Source: JAICIG01 sp035532215 (GTDB lineage: Bacteria; Planctomycetota; Planctomycetia; Pirellulales; JAICIG01). Taken from it: DNA of 22,761 nt. The DNA lies in contig DATKRK010000035.1 in assembly GCA_035532215.1 (NCBI GenBank), positions 1 to 22,761 on the forward strand. The letters run 5' to 3'. The first letter of the stretch is position 1, and the number at the start of each line of letters is the position of its first letter. The notes under the pieces are model-generated. The model saw only the letters and a program-made list of their open reading frames with translations. It made no database searches and was not told the DNA's origin. The position numbers were made by a program, and so were the translations under genes. Below, in pieces: positions 1-6,559 of the stretch.

Positions 1-704
1 GCGATCAGCAGCGCGGCGGTCAGAGCCGAGAGTCGCGCGAGCCAAATCACCGCCGGGCCGAACGCCGGTTGATCGCTTTCGGCCCAGCGGAGAAAATCGG
101 CCGGCGGCGCCAGACTTTGGGCCAGCAGACGCCCGCAGACCTGAAACTCCTGGCGCCGGTCCAGCTCCGGCGCGAGTGCCGCGACTGCTTGTTGGCGCTC
201 GGTTGCGACCTCGGGCGCGGCGGGCGTCGCCAGCCAGGCCCGCAGTTCGCGGAGGCCGCTGGTGCTTTCGGCCGTCGAGACCAATTGAAACAACGAGGCG
301 TGGCCGAAGATTTCCAGATCGGCCGACGTATTGGCGAATTCTTGCGGCGCCTTGACCGCCGGCGCGAGAATCTCGTCCCAGCGGCGAGCGACGCGGGCCA
401 GCGCCTGCTCGTTGACTTTTCGCAACTGTTCGAAATGGCGCCGCTCTTGTTCTCGGCGATCGCGGATCGCCAGCAGCACGCTCGAAGCCAGCAGCAATCC
501 GGCCGTCGCCGTCCAGGCCATAGCCGAGCGATATTCGAACGCCAGCACCACGCCCATCGCCGCCGCGCCGACGGCCACCGCTCGCAAGGCGATCGTGAGC
601 TGCAGAGCCAACAGGCCCAGCCGCCGTTCGATTTGCCCGAACCGCTCGACGCGCTCGGAGTATTTGACCGTAACGGGCATAGTCGGAGCAGAGTCGGAGG
701 GCAT
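1..704 (-). CDS. membrane-anchored MutS-like ATPase, N-terminal part (partial)
   Basis: The frame is open from an ATG at 704 to the left edge, giving about 234 residues; the C-terminal ATPase domain lies outside the window. Two hydrophobic segments are visible at roughly residues 33-55 and 60-80, followed by a charged linker (RDRREQERRHFEQLRK). Next comes a stretch typical of the MutS core/lever region: DLEIFGHASLFQLVSTAEST, then RELRAWLATP and ERQQAVAALAPELDRRQEF. In known MutS-like proteins, including the two-TM forms found in Bacteroidetes and Planctomycetes, this FG-x-SLF-x-L ... RQ-x-AV block precedes the P-loop ATPase. An in-frame second ATG at 680 is an alternative start, and neither has a strong ribosome binding site. 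The role of these membrane MutS homologues is not established; classical mismatch repair is unlikely because the mismatch-recognition N-terminal domain is absent. The family call is fairly sure, the function is not. Confidence 0.75.
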   Translation of the reverse strand, partial: MPSDSAPTMPVTVKYSERVERFGQIERRLGLLALQLTIALRAVAVGAAAMGVVLAFEYRSAMAWTATAGLLLASSVLLAIRDRREQERRHFEQLRKVNEQALARVARRWDEILAPAVKAPQEFANTSADLEIFGHASLFQLVSTAESTSGLRELRAWLATPAAPEVATERQQAVAALAPELDRRQEFQVCGRLLAQSLAPPADFLRWAESDQPAFGPAVIWLARLSALTAALLI

Positions 705-730
705 GGGAAGTTCGGCTGGGATTGGGTTCA

Positions 731-757
731 CCACGGAGACACAGAGAACACGGAGAG
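731..757. repeat. dispersed CACGGAGACACAGAG-type repeat
   Basis: This is a tandem-like run of CACGGAG/ACAGAG words just upstream of the MutS-like gene. Its reverse complement (CTCCGTG..CTCTGTG..CTCCGTGG) is the same word family as the repeats around the GxxExxY gene at 19596-19626 and 20001-20031. Short repeats of this kind are scattered through many planctomycete and verrucomicrobial genomes; that is background knowledge and was not checked here. Confidence 0.55.
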
Positions 758-783
758 GACGTGGATTAACGACTCTTATTTCT

Positions 784-853
784 CTCCGCGGCCCCGCGCC
801 TCCGCGTGAGTTCTTCTCGGAGAGGGCTCACGCGGAGGCGCGGAGCCGCGGAG
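784..853. repeat. 27-bp inverted repeat hairpin downstream of uup
   Basis: Arms 784-810 and 827-853 are reverse complements at 26 of 27 positions, with a 16-nt loop. The arms are extremely GC-rich (CTCCGCGG ... CGCGTGAG). The hairpin sits between the stop of uup (992) and the start of the next minus-strand gene (704). It could slow or end uup transcription, but no T-tract follows on the minus strand, so a dispersed palindromic repeat is the better description. A weaker, decayed relative may lie near 14440-14470. Confidence 0.7.
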
Positions 854-991
854 TAAGAGACAGAGTTTCTTTTTATTCAACCACCCGCCAAGTTGCTAAA
901 TCGGTTCCGCAAACATGTGGCAGACTGCCGAACAGGCACGTGATCACCTTGCGGGACGATCAGTTTCTGTTGTTCTGGCGGGTGGTTGTTT

Positions 992-2800
992 TCAAACCGC
1001 GCCTCCCCGTTTCGCTTCGAGTTCCTCCCAGCGGCGATAGAGTTCGTCGACCGACTGCATGGCCTCGTGCAGTTCGCTGGTCTTGGCGGTCAACTGTTTG
1101 TAATCGGCGTCCCCGAGAGCAGCGGCCTCTTGCTGCAGCGTTTCCACCCGGCGTTCGGCGGCGCCGATCCGATCTTGGATGCCGGCCAACTCGCGCTGTT
1201 CGTGATACGAGAGCTTGACGGGTTTTTCGCGCGCTAAAGCGGCGGGCTTGCGGGGCTTTTCCGCTGGCGGCTGCGCCGTTCGCGCGCGTTCTTGCGCCGC
1301 CAGCCACTGCTGATAGTCGGCGTACATGTGGGCGCCGCCGCGGCCGTCGAGCCCCAACACCATCGTCGACAGCCGGTCGAGCAGGTAGCGGTCGTGCGTA
1401 ATCAGCACGATCGCGCCGGGGAACTGCGAGAGGCTCTCTTCCAAAACCTCGAGCGAGGGAATATCGAGGTCGTTCGTCGGCTCGTCGAGCAGCAAGATGT
1501 CGGCCGGCTGCAGCATCAAGTTGGCGATCAGAATGCGGGCCTGCTCGCCGCCGGAAAGCTTCGAGACCAGCGTATCGAGCTGCTCCGTGCGAAACAGAAA
1601 ACGCTTGGCCCAGGCGACGACGTGGACCGGCGAACCCTGAAAAAATACCGTGTCGCCATGCGCGCAGAGCGCTTGCCGCAGCGTAAGATTGCGATCGATC
1701 TGTTGGCGGTTTTGATCGAACCAAACGACCGAAAGCCGCCCGGCCCGCTCGAGCCGGCCGCGCTCGGGCTGTAATTGTTCTGTCAGAATGCGCAACAGCG
1801 TGGTCTTGCCGCTGCCGTTGGCGCCGATCAGCCCCAGCCGGTCGCCCGGCGAAAGGGTGAAGCTCGCCTGGCTGAACAGCGTGCGGCCGCCGAAGCCCAT
1901 CTCCAGATCGATCGCCGTCAACAGCTTGTTGGCCGTCCGCCCGCTGCCGGCGAAATCGATCTCCACGCGTTTGCCCTGGGCGTTCTGCTCGCGCAGTTCG
2001 GACAAGTTGGCCATCATGCCGGCGGCGCGGTCGATGCGCGACTGGCTCTTGCCGGTGCGGGCCTGCGGGCCGCGGCGCAGCCACTCGATCTCGCGCCGCA
2101 CCTGGTTGGCCAGCGCTTCCTGCTGCCGCGATTGGGCCGCCAGGAACTCTTCGCGCTTGATCAGGAATTCGCTGTAGGCGCCCGCCGCGCGAAAGTAGCC
2201 CTGCGGGTAGGCCCGGCTCAACTCGACCACGCGATTGGCCGCGTTTTCCAAGAGGTAGCGATCATGGCTGACCAGCACGAAGGCGAACGACGCACTGGCG
2301 AGCAGCTTTTCCAGCCACAGCACGCCTTCCAGGTCGAGATGGTTGGTCGGCTCGTCGAGCAGCAGCAAATCGGGCTGGCGGATCAACTCGCGGGCCAAGG
2401 CCAGCCGCTTGCGCCAACCGCCCGAGAGCGTTTCGGCGGCGGCTCGCGGATCGGCGAACTCGAACTTGCCCAGCGTAATGCCGACTTGCGTCTGCCGTTG
2501 ATATTCTTCCAGACCTTGCTCTTCCAAGGCCCGCTCGAGCACCGAGGCCACCGTCGAGCCTGGCGGGAATTGATCTTCCTGCGGCAAGTAGCCGACTCGC
2601 AGCCCTTTGCGGCGCGTGCAACTGCCGTGATCCGCTTCCAAGTCGCCGGCCAGAATCTTGAGCAGCGTCGATTTGCCCGACCCGTTGGGGCCGATCATGG
2701 CCAGGCGTTCGCCGTCGGTCAATTCCAGCGAAATATCTTCGAACAGCGTCCTGGCGCCGAACGACTTGGATAGAGACTGACAGCTCAACAACAACGACAT
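992..2800 (-). CDS. uup: ABC-F ATPase, Uup type
   Basis: This is a 602-residue protein with two ABC ATPase domains and no membrane segment, the layout of soluble ABC-F proteins. Domain 1 has Walker A GPNGSGKST (37-45), signature LSGGW (125-129) and Walker B LLLLDEPTNHLD (145-156). Domain 2 has GANGSGKTT (326-334), LSGGE (415-419) and ILLLDEPTNDLD (435-446). Between them lies the charged ABC-F interdomain linker (about 230-280, with RREIEWLRRGPQARTGKSQ). The tail (about 525-602) is a predicted coiled coil (KLSYHEQRELAGIQDRI, later YRRWEELEA), which is the Uup-type C-terminal DNA-binding domain. ABC-F proteins act on the ribosome, and Uup is also linked to precise transposon excision and branched-DNA metabolism. 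The ATG at 2800 gives a start aligned with the family (SLLLSCQSLSKSFG). The gene is monocistronic or leads into the MutS-like gene 287 bp downstream. Confidence 0.9.
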   Translation of the reverse strand: MSLLLSCQSLSKSFGARTLFEDISLELTDGERLAMIGPNGSGKSTLLKILAGDLEADHGSCTRRKGLRVGYLPQEDQFPPGSTVASVLERALEEQGLEEYQRQTQVGITLGKFEFADPRAAAETLSGGWRKRLALARELIRQPDLLLLDEPTNHLDLEGVLWLEKLLASASFAFVLVSHDRYLLENAANRVVELSRAYPQGYFRAAGAYSEFLIKREEFLAAQSRQQEALANQVRREIEWLRRGPQARTGKSQSRIDRAAGMMANLSELREQNAQGKRVEIDFAGSGRTANKLLTAIDLEMGFGGRTLFSQASFTLSPGDRLGLIGANGSGKTTLLRILTEQLQPERGRLERAGRLSVVWFDQNRQQIDRNLTLRQALCAHGDTVFFQGSPVHVVAWAKRFLFRTEQLDTLVSKLSGGEQARILIANLMLQPADILLLDEPTNDLDIPSLEVLEESLSQFPGAIVLITHDRYLLDRLSTMVLGLDGRGGAHMYADYQQWLAAQERARTAQPPAEKPRKPAALAREKPVKLSYHEQRELAGIQDRIGAAERRVETLQQEAAALGDADYKQLTAKTSELHEAMQSVDELYRRWEELEAKRGGAV

Positions 2801-3058
2801 TCGTCCGATCCGACAAGCGCTCCTTCAGCGGCCGCCCGAGGAGCCGGCCGGCTAACGACACTATATCGTTTTGCCGTGAGTGTCCTAGTGCATTGTCAGG
2901 TCTAGGAATTGGGGTTGGCAATTTCAAGCAGCGGGGGTGGCTGGCGGCAGAGCGAAGCGATGCCCCAGCGAACTGGGGCTTCGCCCAGGCTCAGCCCTCG
3001 TTGTTCTACACATCTTTTTACTTGCATTTTCCCGACAGACTTCGGCCAGAACTTTTAA

Positions 3059-3212
3059 ATAGCCCAGGCATTTATGCCTGGGATCCATCGAGCGCGCGCA
3101 CCCTCTTTGCCGATCGGCGCCTCGCGGGCCGCCGGGGGCGGCCCGCGAGGCGCCGATCGGGGGCGGAGGGTTGAAATGGTTCGCGGATCCCAGGCATAAA
3201 TGCCTGGGCTAT
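3059..3212. repeat. 28-bp perfect inverted repeat AGCCCAGGCATTTATGCCTGGG
   Basis: Arms 3059-3086 and 3185-3212 are perfect reverse complements. Each arm is itself a small hairpin (CCCAGGCA-ttta-TGCCTGGG), a REP-like design. They flank the GC-rich central hairpin of the element at 2884-3335, and may be an older repeat nested within it. Confidence 0.85.
3110..3160. repeat. 24-bp perfect hairpin at the centre of the palindromic element
   Basis: Arms 3110-3133 and 3137-3160 are perfect complements around a GGG loop (CCGATCGGCGCC ... GGCGCCGATCGG). Imperfect pairing continues outside (CACCCTCTTTG against CAACCCTCCGC). Such a stem can extrude as a cruciform or block polymerases. Confidence 0.9.
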
Positions 3213-3362
3213 GTAAAAAAGCAGCCGCGGCGGCGTCTTGTAGCCCCGGTTTGCGTCAGAAGACCACTTGTGTAGTACAACGAGGGCTTCGCCCAGGCGC
3301 CCGCCTACCCCAAAATTAACTGACAATGCACTAGGGGCGGCCGGCTCGTCGAGTTCCAGGAG

Positions 3363-3638
3363 TCACGACGACTTGCGCGTCCGCCGCGCCGCCGTCCGCG
3401 GCGCGGGCGGCCGCTTGTCGCGGTCTTTTCGCCGAGCCGGGCGGCGCGGGCCGGCGAGGCTCTGGCGCAAGGCATCCATCAGGTTGACGATCGGCGCCTC
3501 TTCTTCCTCCTGCCCGGCGACGATCTCGCGTCCGGCGATTTTCGCCTCGATCAGTTCCATGAACTTCTCGGTGTAGATGTCGCGGTATCTCTCCAACTCG
3601 GGTTCGTCCGCGGCCACTTGCTTGATCAGCGTCCGCGC
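3363..3638 (-). pseudogene. ku: remnant of the NHEJ DNA-end-binding protein Ku (C-terminal end only)
   Basis: About 91 in-frame codons lie between the sigma-factor stop codon and a TGA at 3363-3365. The reading matches the C-terminal end of bacterial Ku: TLIKQVAADEPELERYRDIY, TEKFMELIEAKIAGREIV, then APIVNLMDALRQSLAG and a Lys/Arg-rich tail (ARRKDRDKRPPAPRT). Bacterial Ku is about 260-300 residues and forms a DNA-encircling dimer that recruits ligase D; here the whole beta-barrel core is missing. The only in-frame initiation codon is a GTG at 3617, which would give an 84-residue peptide without a Ku ring. The fragment abuts the sigma gene directly and ends 27 bp from the palindromic element, so a rearrangement or deletion is likely. 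The tail could in theory still bind DNA if expressed. The assignment rests on motif reading; ku elsewhere in the genome is expected. Confidence 0.72.
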
Positions 3639-4271
3639 CTACTCGATTGCGAAATCCCTGAGTTCGGAACGCAACCGCTGCAAAACCCGCGATTTGGCGA
3701 CCCGCACGGCGCCGGGAGTCATGGCGAGTTCGGCGGCGACTTCGGGCGCTGAGAGTCCGTCGACGGTGGTTCGCCAAAAGGCTTGCCAGGACGTTTGGGC
3801 AAAATCGCTGCGGATCAACTCTAACGCCCGGAAGAACAGTTCGCGCTCCGGCTCGTCATCGGGAGGCGTTCCGTCGGCGGCCAGCGGCGCTGGAAAGTCG
3901 GCCAGGCGACGCTCGCCGTCGGTTCCGCCGGCGGCGATCGGCTGGCGGCCAGTGCGACGGAAGTGGTCGCAGACCTTGTTGCGAGTGATCGTCCGCAACC
4001 AGCCGCGAAACGTGTCGTTCGGCTGTGACTTGCGGAAGCCTCGCATCGAGACGGCGACCGACTGAAATACTTCTTGCACCACGTCGGCCGCGTCGTGCGC
4101 GTGCAGTTGCCAGCCGCGGCACCAGTGATACACCAAAGGACTGTAAAGCGCGACCAGGCGGTTCCAAGCCTGTGGATCGTCGGCCCGCGCGCCATTCAAG
4201 AGCGTCCCCGAAGTGCCCAGGGCCGAGCGCACCTCGTCGCCGGGCGATGATTCGTTCGTCGATCCGCTCAT
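3639..4271 (-). CDS. ECF-family RNA polymerase sigma factor (planctomycete type)
   Basis: The protein has 210 residues from an ATG at 4271; an upstream in-frame ATG at 4334 is less likely because it adds an unrelated tail. Region 2 is at about residues 31-106 (DPQAWNRLVALYSPLVYHWC, AADVVQEVFQSVAVSM, FRGWLRTITRNKVCDHFRR). Region 4 is at about 147-204 (SWQAFWRTTVDGLSAPEVAAE, MTPGAVRVAKSRVLQRLR), with the helix-turn-helix. No region 1 or 3 is seen, as expected for ECF factors. The gene is divergent from the kinase at 4524 across 252 bp. Planctomycetes are known to carry ECF groups encoded beside Ser/Thr kinases, so phosphorylation or sequestration by that kinase is the likely control. Its target promoters cannot be read from this window. 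Confidence 0.9.
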   Translation of the reverse strand: MSGSTNESSPGDEVRSALGTSGTLLNGARADDPQAWNRLVALYSPLVYHWCRGWQLHAHDAADVVQEVFQSVAVSMRGFRKSQPNDTFRGWLRTITRNKVCDHFRRTGRQPIAAGGTDGERRLADFPAPLAADGTPPDDEPERELFFRALELIRSDFAQTSWQAFWRTTVDGLSAPEVAAELAMTPGAVRVAKSRVLQRLRSELRDFAIE

Positions 4272-4523
4272 AACCGCCTCGAACCGTGCCCGCCTCGTGA
4301 AGAAATGAACCTCAACTAGCGTAACGAACGGCAACGCCTGTGGGGAGGCCCGGTTCGGGAAGTAACGCGTGGTCGTTCTATGAATTGCGGCGGCTTTGCC
4401 GGGCGGAACGTCCCGGTTGGAGGCGCCCCAAGCCGAACGAGCCCAATCGACCCGAGCAATGCCGCCCGCGGCGCGTTACAATTGATGTTTGGGCGCCATT
4501 CGCCCGCTAGAGCAACGTTCGTC

Positions 4524-6389
4524 ATGGCCTCAGCCGCTTGTCCCACTCACCCCGAGCTATTGCACTTCGCCTTGGGCGACCTGCCCGATGCCGAGTTCGA
4601 TGCTCTGGCCCGGCACGTGGAAAACTGCGCGGCATGTGAAGCGGCGTTGCAAAGTTTTGACGGCTTGAGCGACGCCTTTGCGGCCCGCTTGCGGGCGCTA
4701 GCCGCAAGCGAGGCATCGCCCCGCTTGGAGCCGGTCCCCGACGAAGTCCTGGCGGCAGCCCAAGCGGCCGCGCCGCCGCCGGCCGATTCGCTCCCCTTGT
4801 CCGAGCGGCGGCGGCTCGGCAAATTCGAATTGCTCGAAGAACTGGGCGCCGGATCGTACGGCAACGTGTTTCGTGCTCGCGATACCGAACTCGACCGGCT
4901 GGTGGCGATCAAGCTCTTGCGCGCGGGGCGCCTGGCCAGCCGGGCGGAAATCGACCGCTTCTTGCGCGAAGCCCGCAGCGCCGCCCAACTCAAGCACGCG
5001 GGCATCGTTTCGCTGTATGAGATCGGCCAGCACGCCGACGAGGCGTGGTATCTGGTCGAGGAGTTCATCGCCGGCGCCACGCTGGCCAGCCAAATCTCGC
5101 GGCGGCGGTTCGCTTGCCGCGAAGCCGCCGAGTTGGTCGCCCAGATGGCCGACGCCTTGGAATACGCCCATGCTCACGGCGTGGTGCACCGCGACATCAA
5201 GCCGTCGAACATCATGCTCGATCTCGACAGCCGCCCGCACTTGATGGATTTCGGCCTGGCCAAGCGCGACGTCGAAGAAGAGCCGATGACGCCCGAGGGC
5301 GAAGTGCTGGGCACGCCGGCCTATATGTCGCCCGAACAGGCGCGCGGCGAATCGCGGCAGGTCGACGCGCGCAGCGACGTTTACAGCCTGGGCGTCGTGC
5401 TCTACGAATTGCTTACCGGCGAGCGGCCGTTTCGCGGCAACCGGCGGATGCTGCTGTTGCAAGTGCTGGAAGACGAGCCGCGGTCGCCGCGCCGCTTGAA
5501 CGACAAAATCCCGCGAGACCTGGAAACGATTTGCCTCAAGGCGATGTCGAAATCGCTGACCCGTCGCTATGAAACCGCGGGCGCCTTTGCCGACGACCTG
5601 CGGCGTTTCTTGCGCGGCGACGCGATCCTGGCCCGGCCGGCGGGCGCGGTGGCCAGGCTCAGGCAGTGGCGGCGGCGCAACCCGGTGGCCGCCGGGCTGC
5701 TGGCGGCGGTGACGCTCGGCTCGGCCTACGGGCTGTGGCATCTCTCGAATCTGTCGGCCCAATTGGTGCGCTCGTCGGCCCTCGACAGCGCGGCGCAGAT
5801 TTCGGAAATGCTGGTGATCGTCAACGAAGACTATTCGCAGATCGTCGATCGGCTCTACCCGCAGAAAATTCTGGTGACGCACGACTACGTCACGCGTCCC
5901 GGCGCCATTCCGCTGCCAGCCACGATGACGATCGACCTGGGCAACCACATCAGCGAGAAAAGCGCCTCGGGCATGCGCGTGCGGCTGTACAGCAACCATC
6001 CGTTCCGCCCTCGCACCGACGGCGGTCCGCGCGACGCGTTCGAGCGGCAAGCGCTCGATCTGTTGTTGGCCAACCCCGACAAGCCGTATTGGAGTTTCGA
6101 GGGCTACGAAAACCGGCCCTCGCTGCGATACGTGACTGCCCGGCGGATGGATCAGACCTGCGTGCGCTGCCACAACGCGCATCCCGATAGTCCCAAGAAA
6201 GACTGGAAAGTCGGCGACGTTCCCGGCGTGCTGGAAGTGATCCGGCCGCTCGATCGCGACGTGGCCCGGGCCCGGCAAGGCTTGCGGGGCACGCTGGTGG
6301 CGATGGGCGTGATCGGCGGCTCGTTGTTGGCGGCCACCGGCATATCGCTGGCCGTCGGCAATCGGCGCCGCAAGTCCGCAACTCTTTAG
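4524..6389 (+). CDS. transmembrane Ser/Thr protein kinase with ZAS-like motif and haem-type DUF3365 sensor domain
   Basis: The protein has 621 residues from the ATG at 4524, chosen because planctomycete kinases of this kind begin with a short CPTHPELLHFALGDLP stretch; the open frame reaches back to 4380. Order of parts: H31-x3-C35-x2-C38, the zinc motif of ZAS anti-sigma domains; kinase domain about 98-360 with glycine loop GAGSYGNV (108-115), VAIK lysine K130, HRD aspartate D224, DFG aspartate D242 and GTPAYMSPEQARGE; membrane helix about 386-408; an extracytoplasmic domain with IVNEDYSQIVDRLYPQK and CVRCH at 546-550 followed by NAHPDSPKKDWKVGDVPG; and a second membrane helix about 591-613. 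The CxxCH block matches DUF3365/Tll0287-like c-haem domains. It probably senses a redox or small-molecule signal outside and relays it to the divergent ECF sigma factor. The kinase call is very sure, the haem binding is inferred. Confidence 0.93.
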   Translation: MASAACPTHPELLHFALGDLPDAEFDALARHVENCAACEAALQSFDGLSDAFAARLRALAASEASPRLEPVPDEVLAAAQAAAPPPADSLPLSERRRLGKFELLEELGAGSYGNVFRARDTELDRLVAIKLLRAGRLASRAEIDRFLREARSAAQLKHAGIVSLYEIGQHADEAWYLVEEFIAGATLASQISRRRFACREAAELVAQMADALEYAHAHGVVHRDIKPSNIMLDLDSRPHLMDFGLAKRDVEEEPMTPEGEVLGTPAYMSPEQARGESRQVDARSDVYSLGVVLYELLTGERPFRGNRRMLLLQVLEDEPRSPRRLNDKIPRDLETICLKAMSKSLTRRYETAGAFADDLRRFLRGDAILARPAGAVARLRQWRRRNPVAAGLLAAVTLGSAYGLWHLSNLSAQLVRSSALDSAAQISEMLVIVNEDYSQIVDRLYPQKILVTHDYVTRPGAIPLPATMTIDLGNHISEKSASGMRVRLYSNHPFRPRTDGGPRDAFERQALDLLLANPDKPYWSFEGYENRPSLRYVTARRMDQTCVRCHNAHPDSPKKDWKVGDVPGVLEVIRPLDRDVARARQGLRGTLVAMGVIGGSLLAATGISLAVGNRRRKSATL

Positions 6390-6559
6390 CATGTAGTGAG
6401 TTAGAGGTGTTTATTGGCGACGGGGAGCCGAACGTGTAACGGCGCCGCGTTAGATTAGGTAGCAGGCCATCGAACTACGGCGGTGCATGTGGGGACTTTG
6501 GCACGCGGGACGTTTCGACTTCTTCTCTTTTCAGGCGGCAAAGCTCAAGGAGCACGGCA

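Larger units (their letters stand above)
2884..3335. mobile_element. MITE-like / foldback element with nested palindromes
   Basis: The ends are a perfect 15-bp inverted repeat (cctagtgcattgtca at 2884-2898 and its complement at 3321-3335), with weaker pairing continuing inward (AATTGGGGTTGGC against ATTTTGGGGTAGGC). Inside are further inverted pairs in nested order: 2994-3012 with 3269-3287 (18 of 19), 3059-3086 with 3185-3212 (28 of 28), and a central hairpin 3110-3133 with 3137-3160 (24 of 24, 3-nt loop). No credible ORF is present. This fills the gap between uup and the Ku remnant. A target-site duplication is not obvious. It may be a non-autonomous transposable element or a foldback repeat; no transposase for it is seen here. 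Confidence 0.75.

Noticed and set aside
69..1218. Long plus-strand frames over the left end (246 and 295 codons).
   Set aside because: They lie antisense to the MutS-like gene and its upstream repeats; the minus frame has family motifs, the plus frames are Arg/Gln/Ser-rich GC shadows.
2893..3326. Short open frames inside the palindromic element (93 codons plus, 84 codons minus).
   Set aside because: They are read from hairpin arms, mirror each other in wording, and have no ribosome binding site or homology signal.
4272..4523. ECF-type autoregulatory promoter between the sigma factor and the kinase.
   Set aside because: GGAAGTAAC and CGTTCTA words are present near 4360-4380 but their spacing is far too short for -35 and -10 elements.
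4698..6392. A 564-codon minus-strand frame opposite the kinase gene.
   Set aside because: It has no recognisable domain and the composition of a mirror frame; the plus strand encodes a complete kinase.
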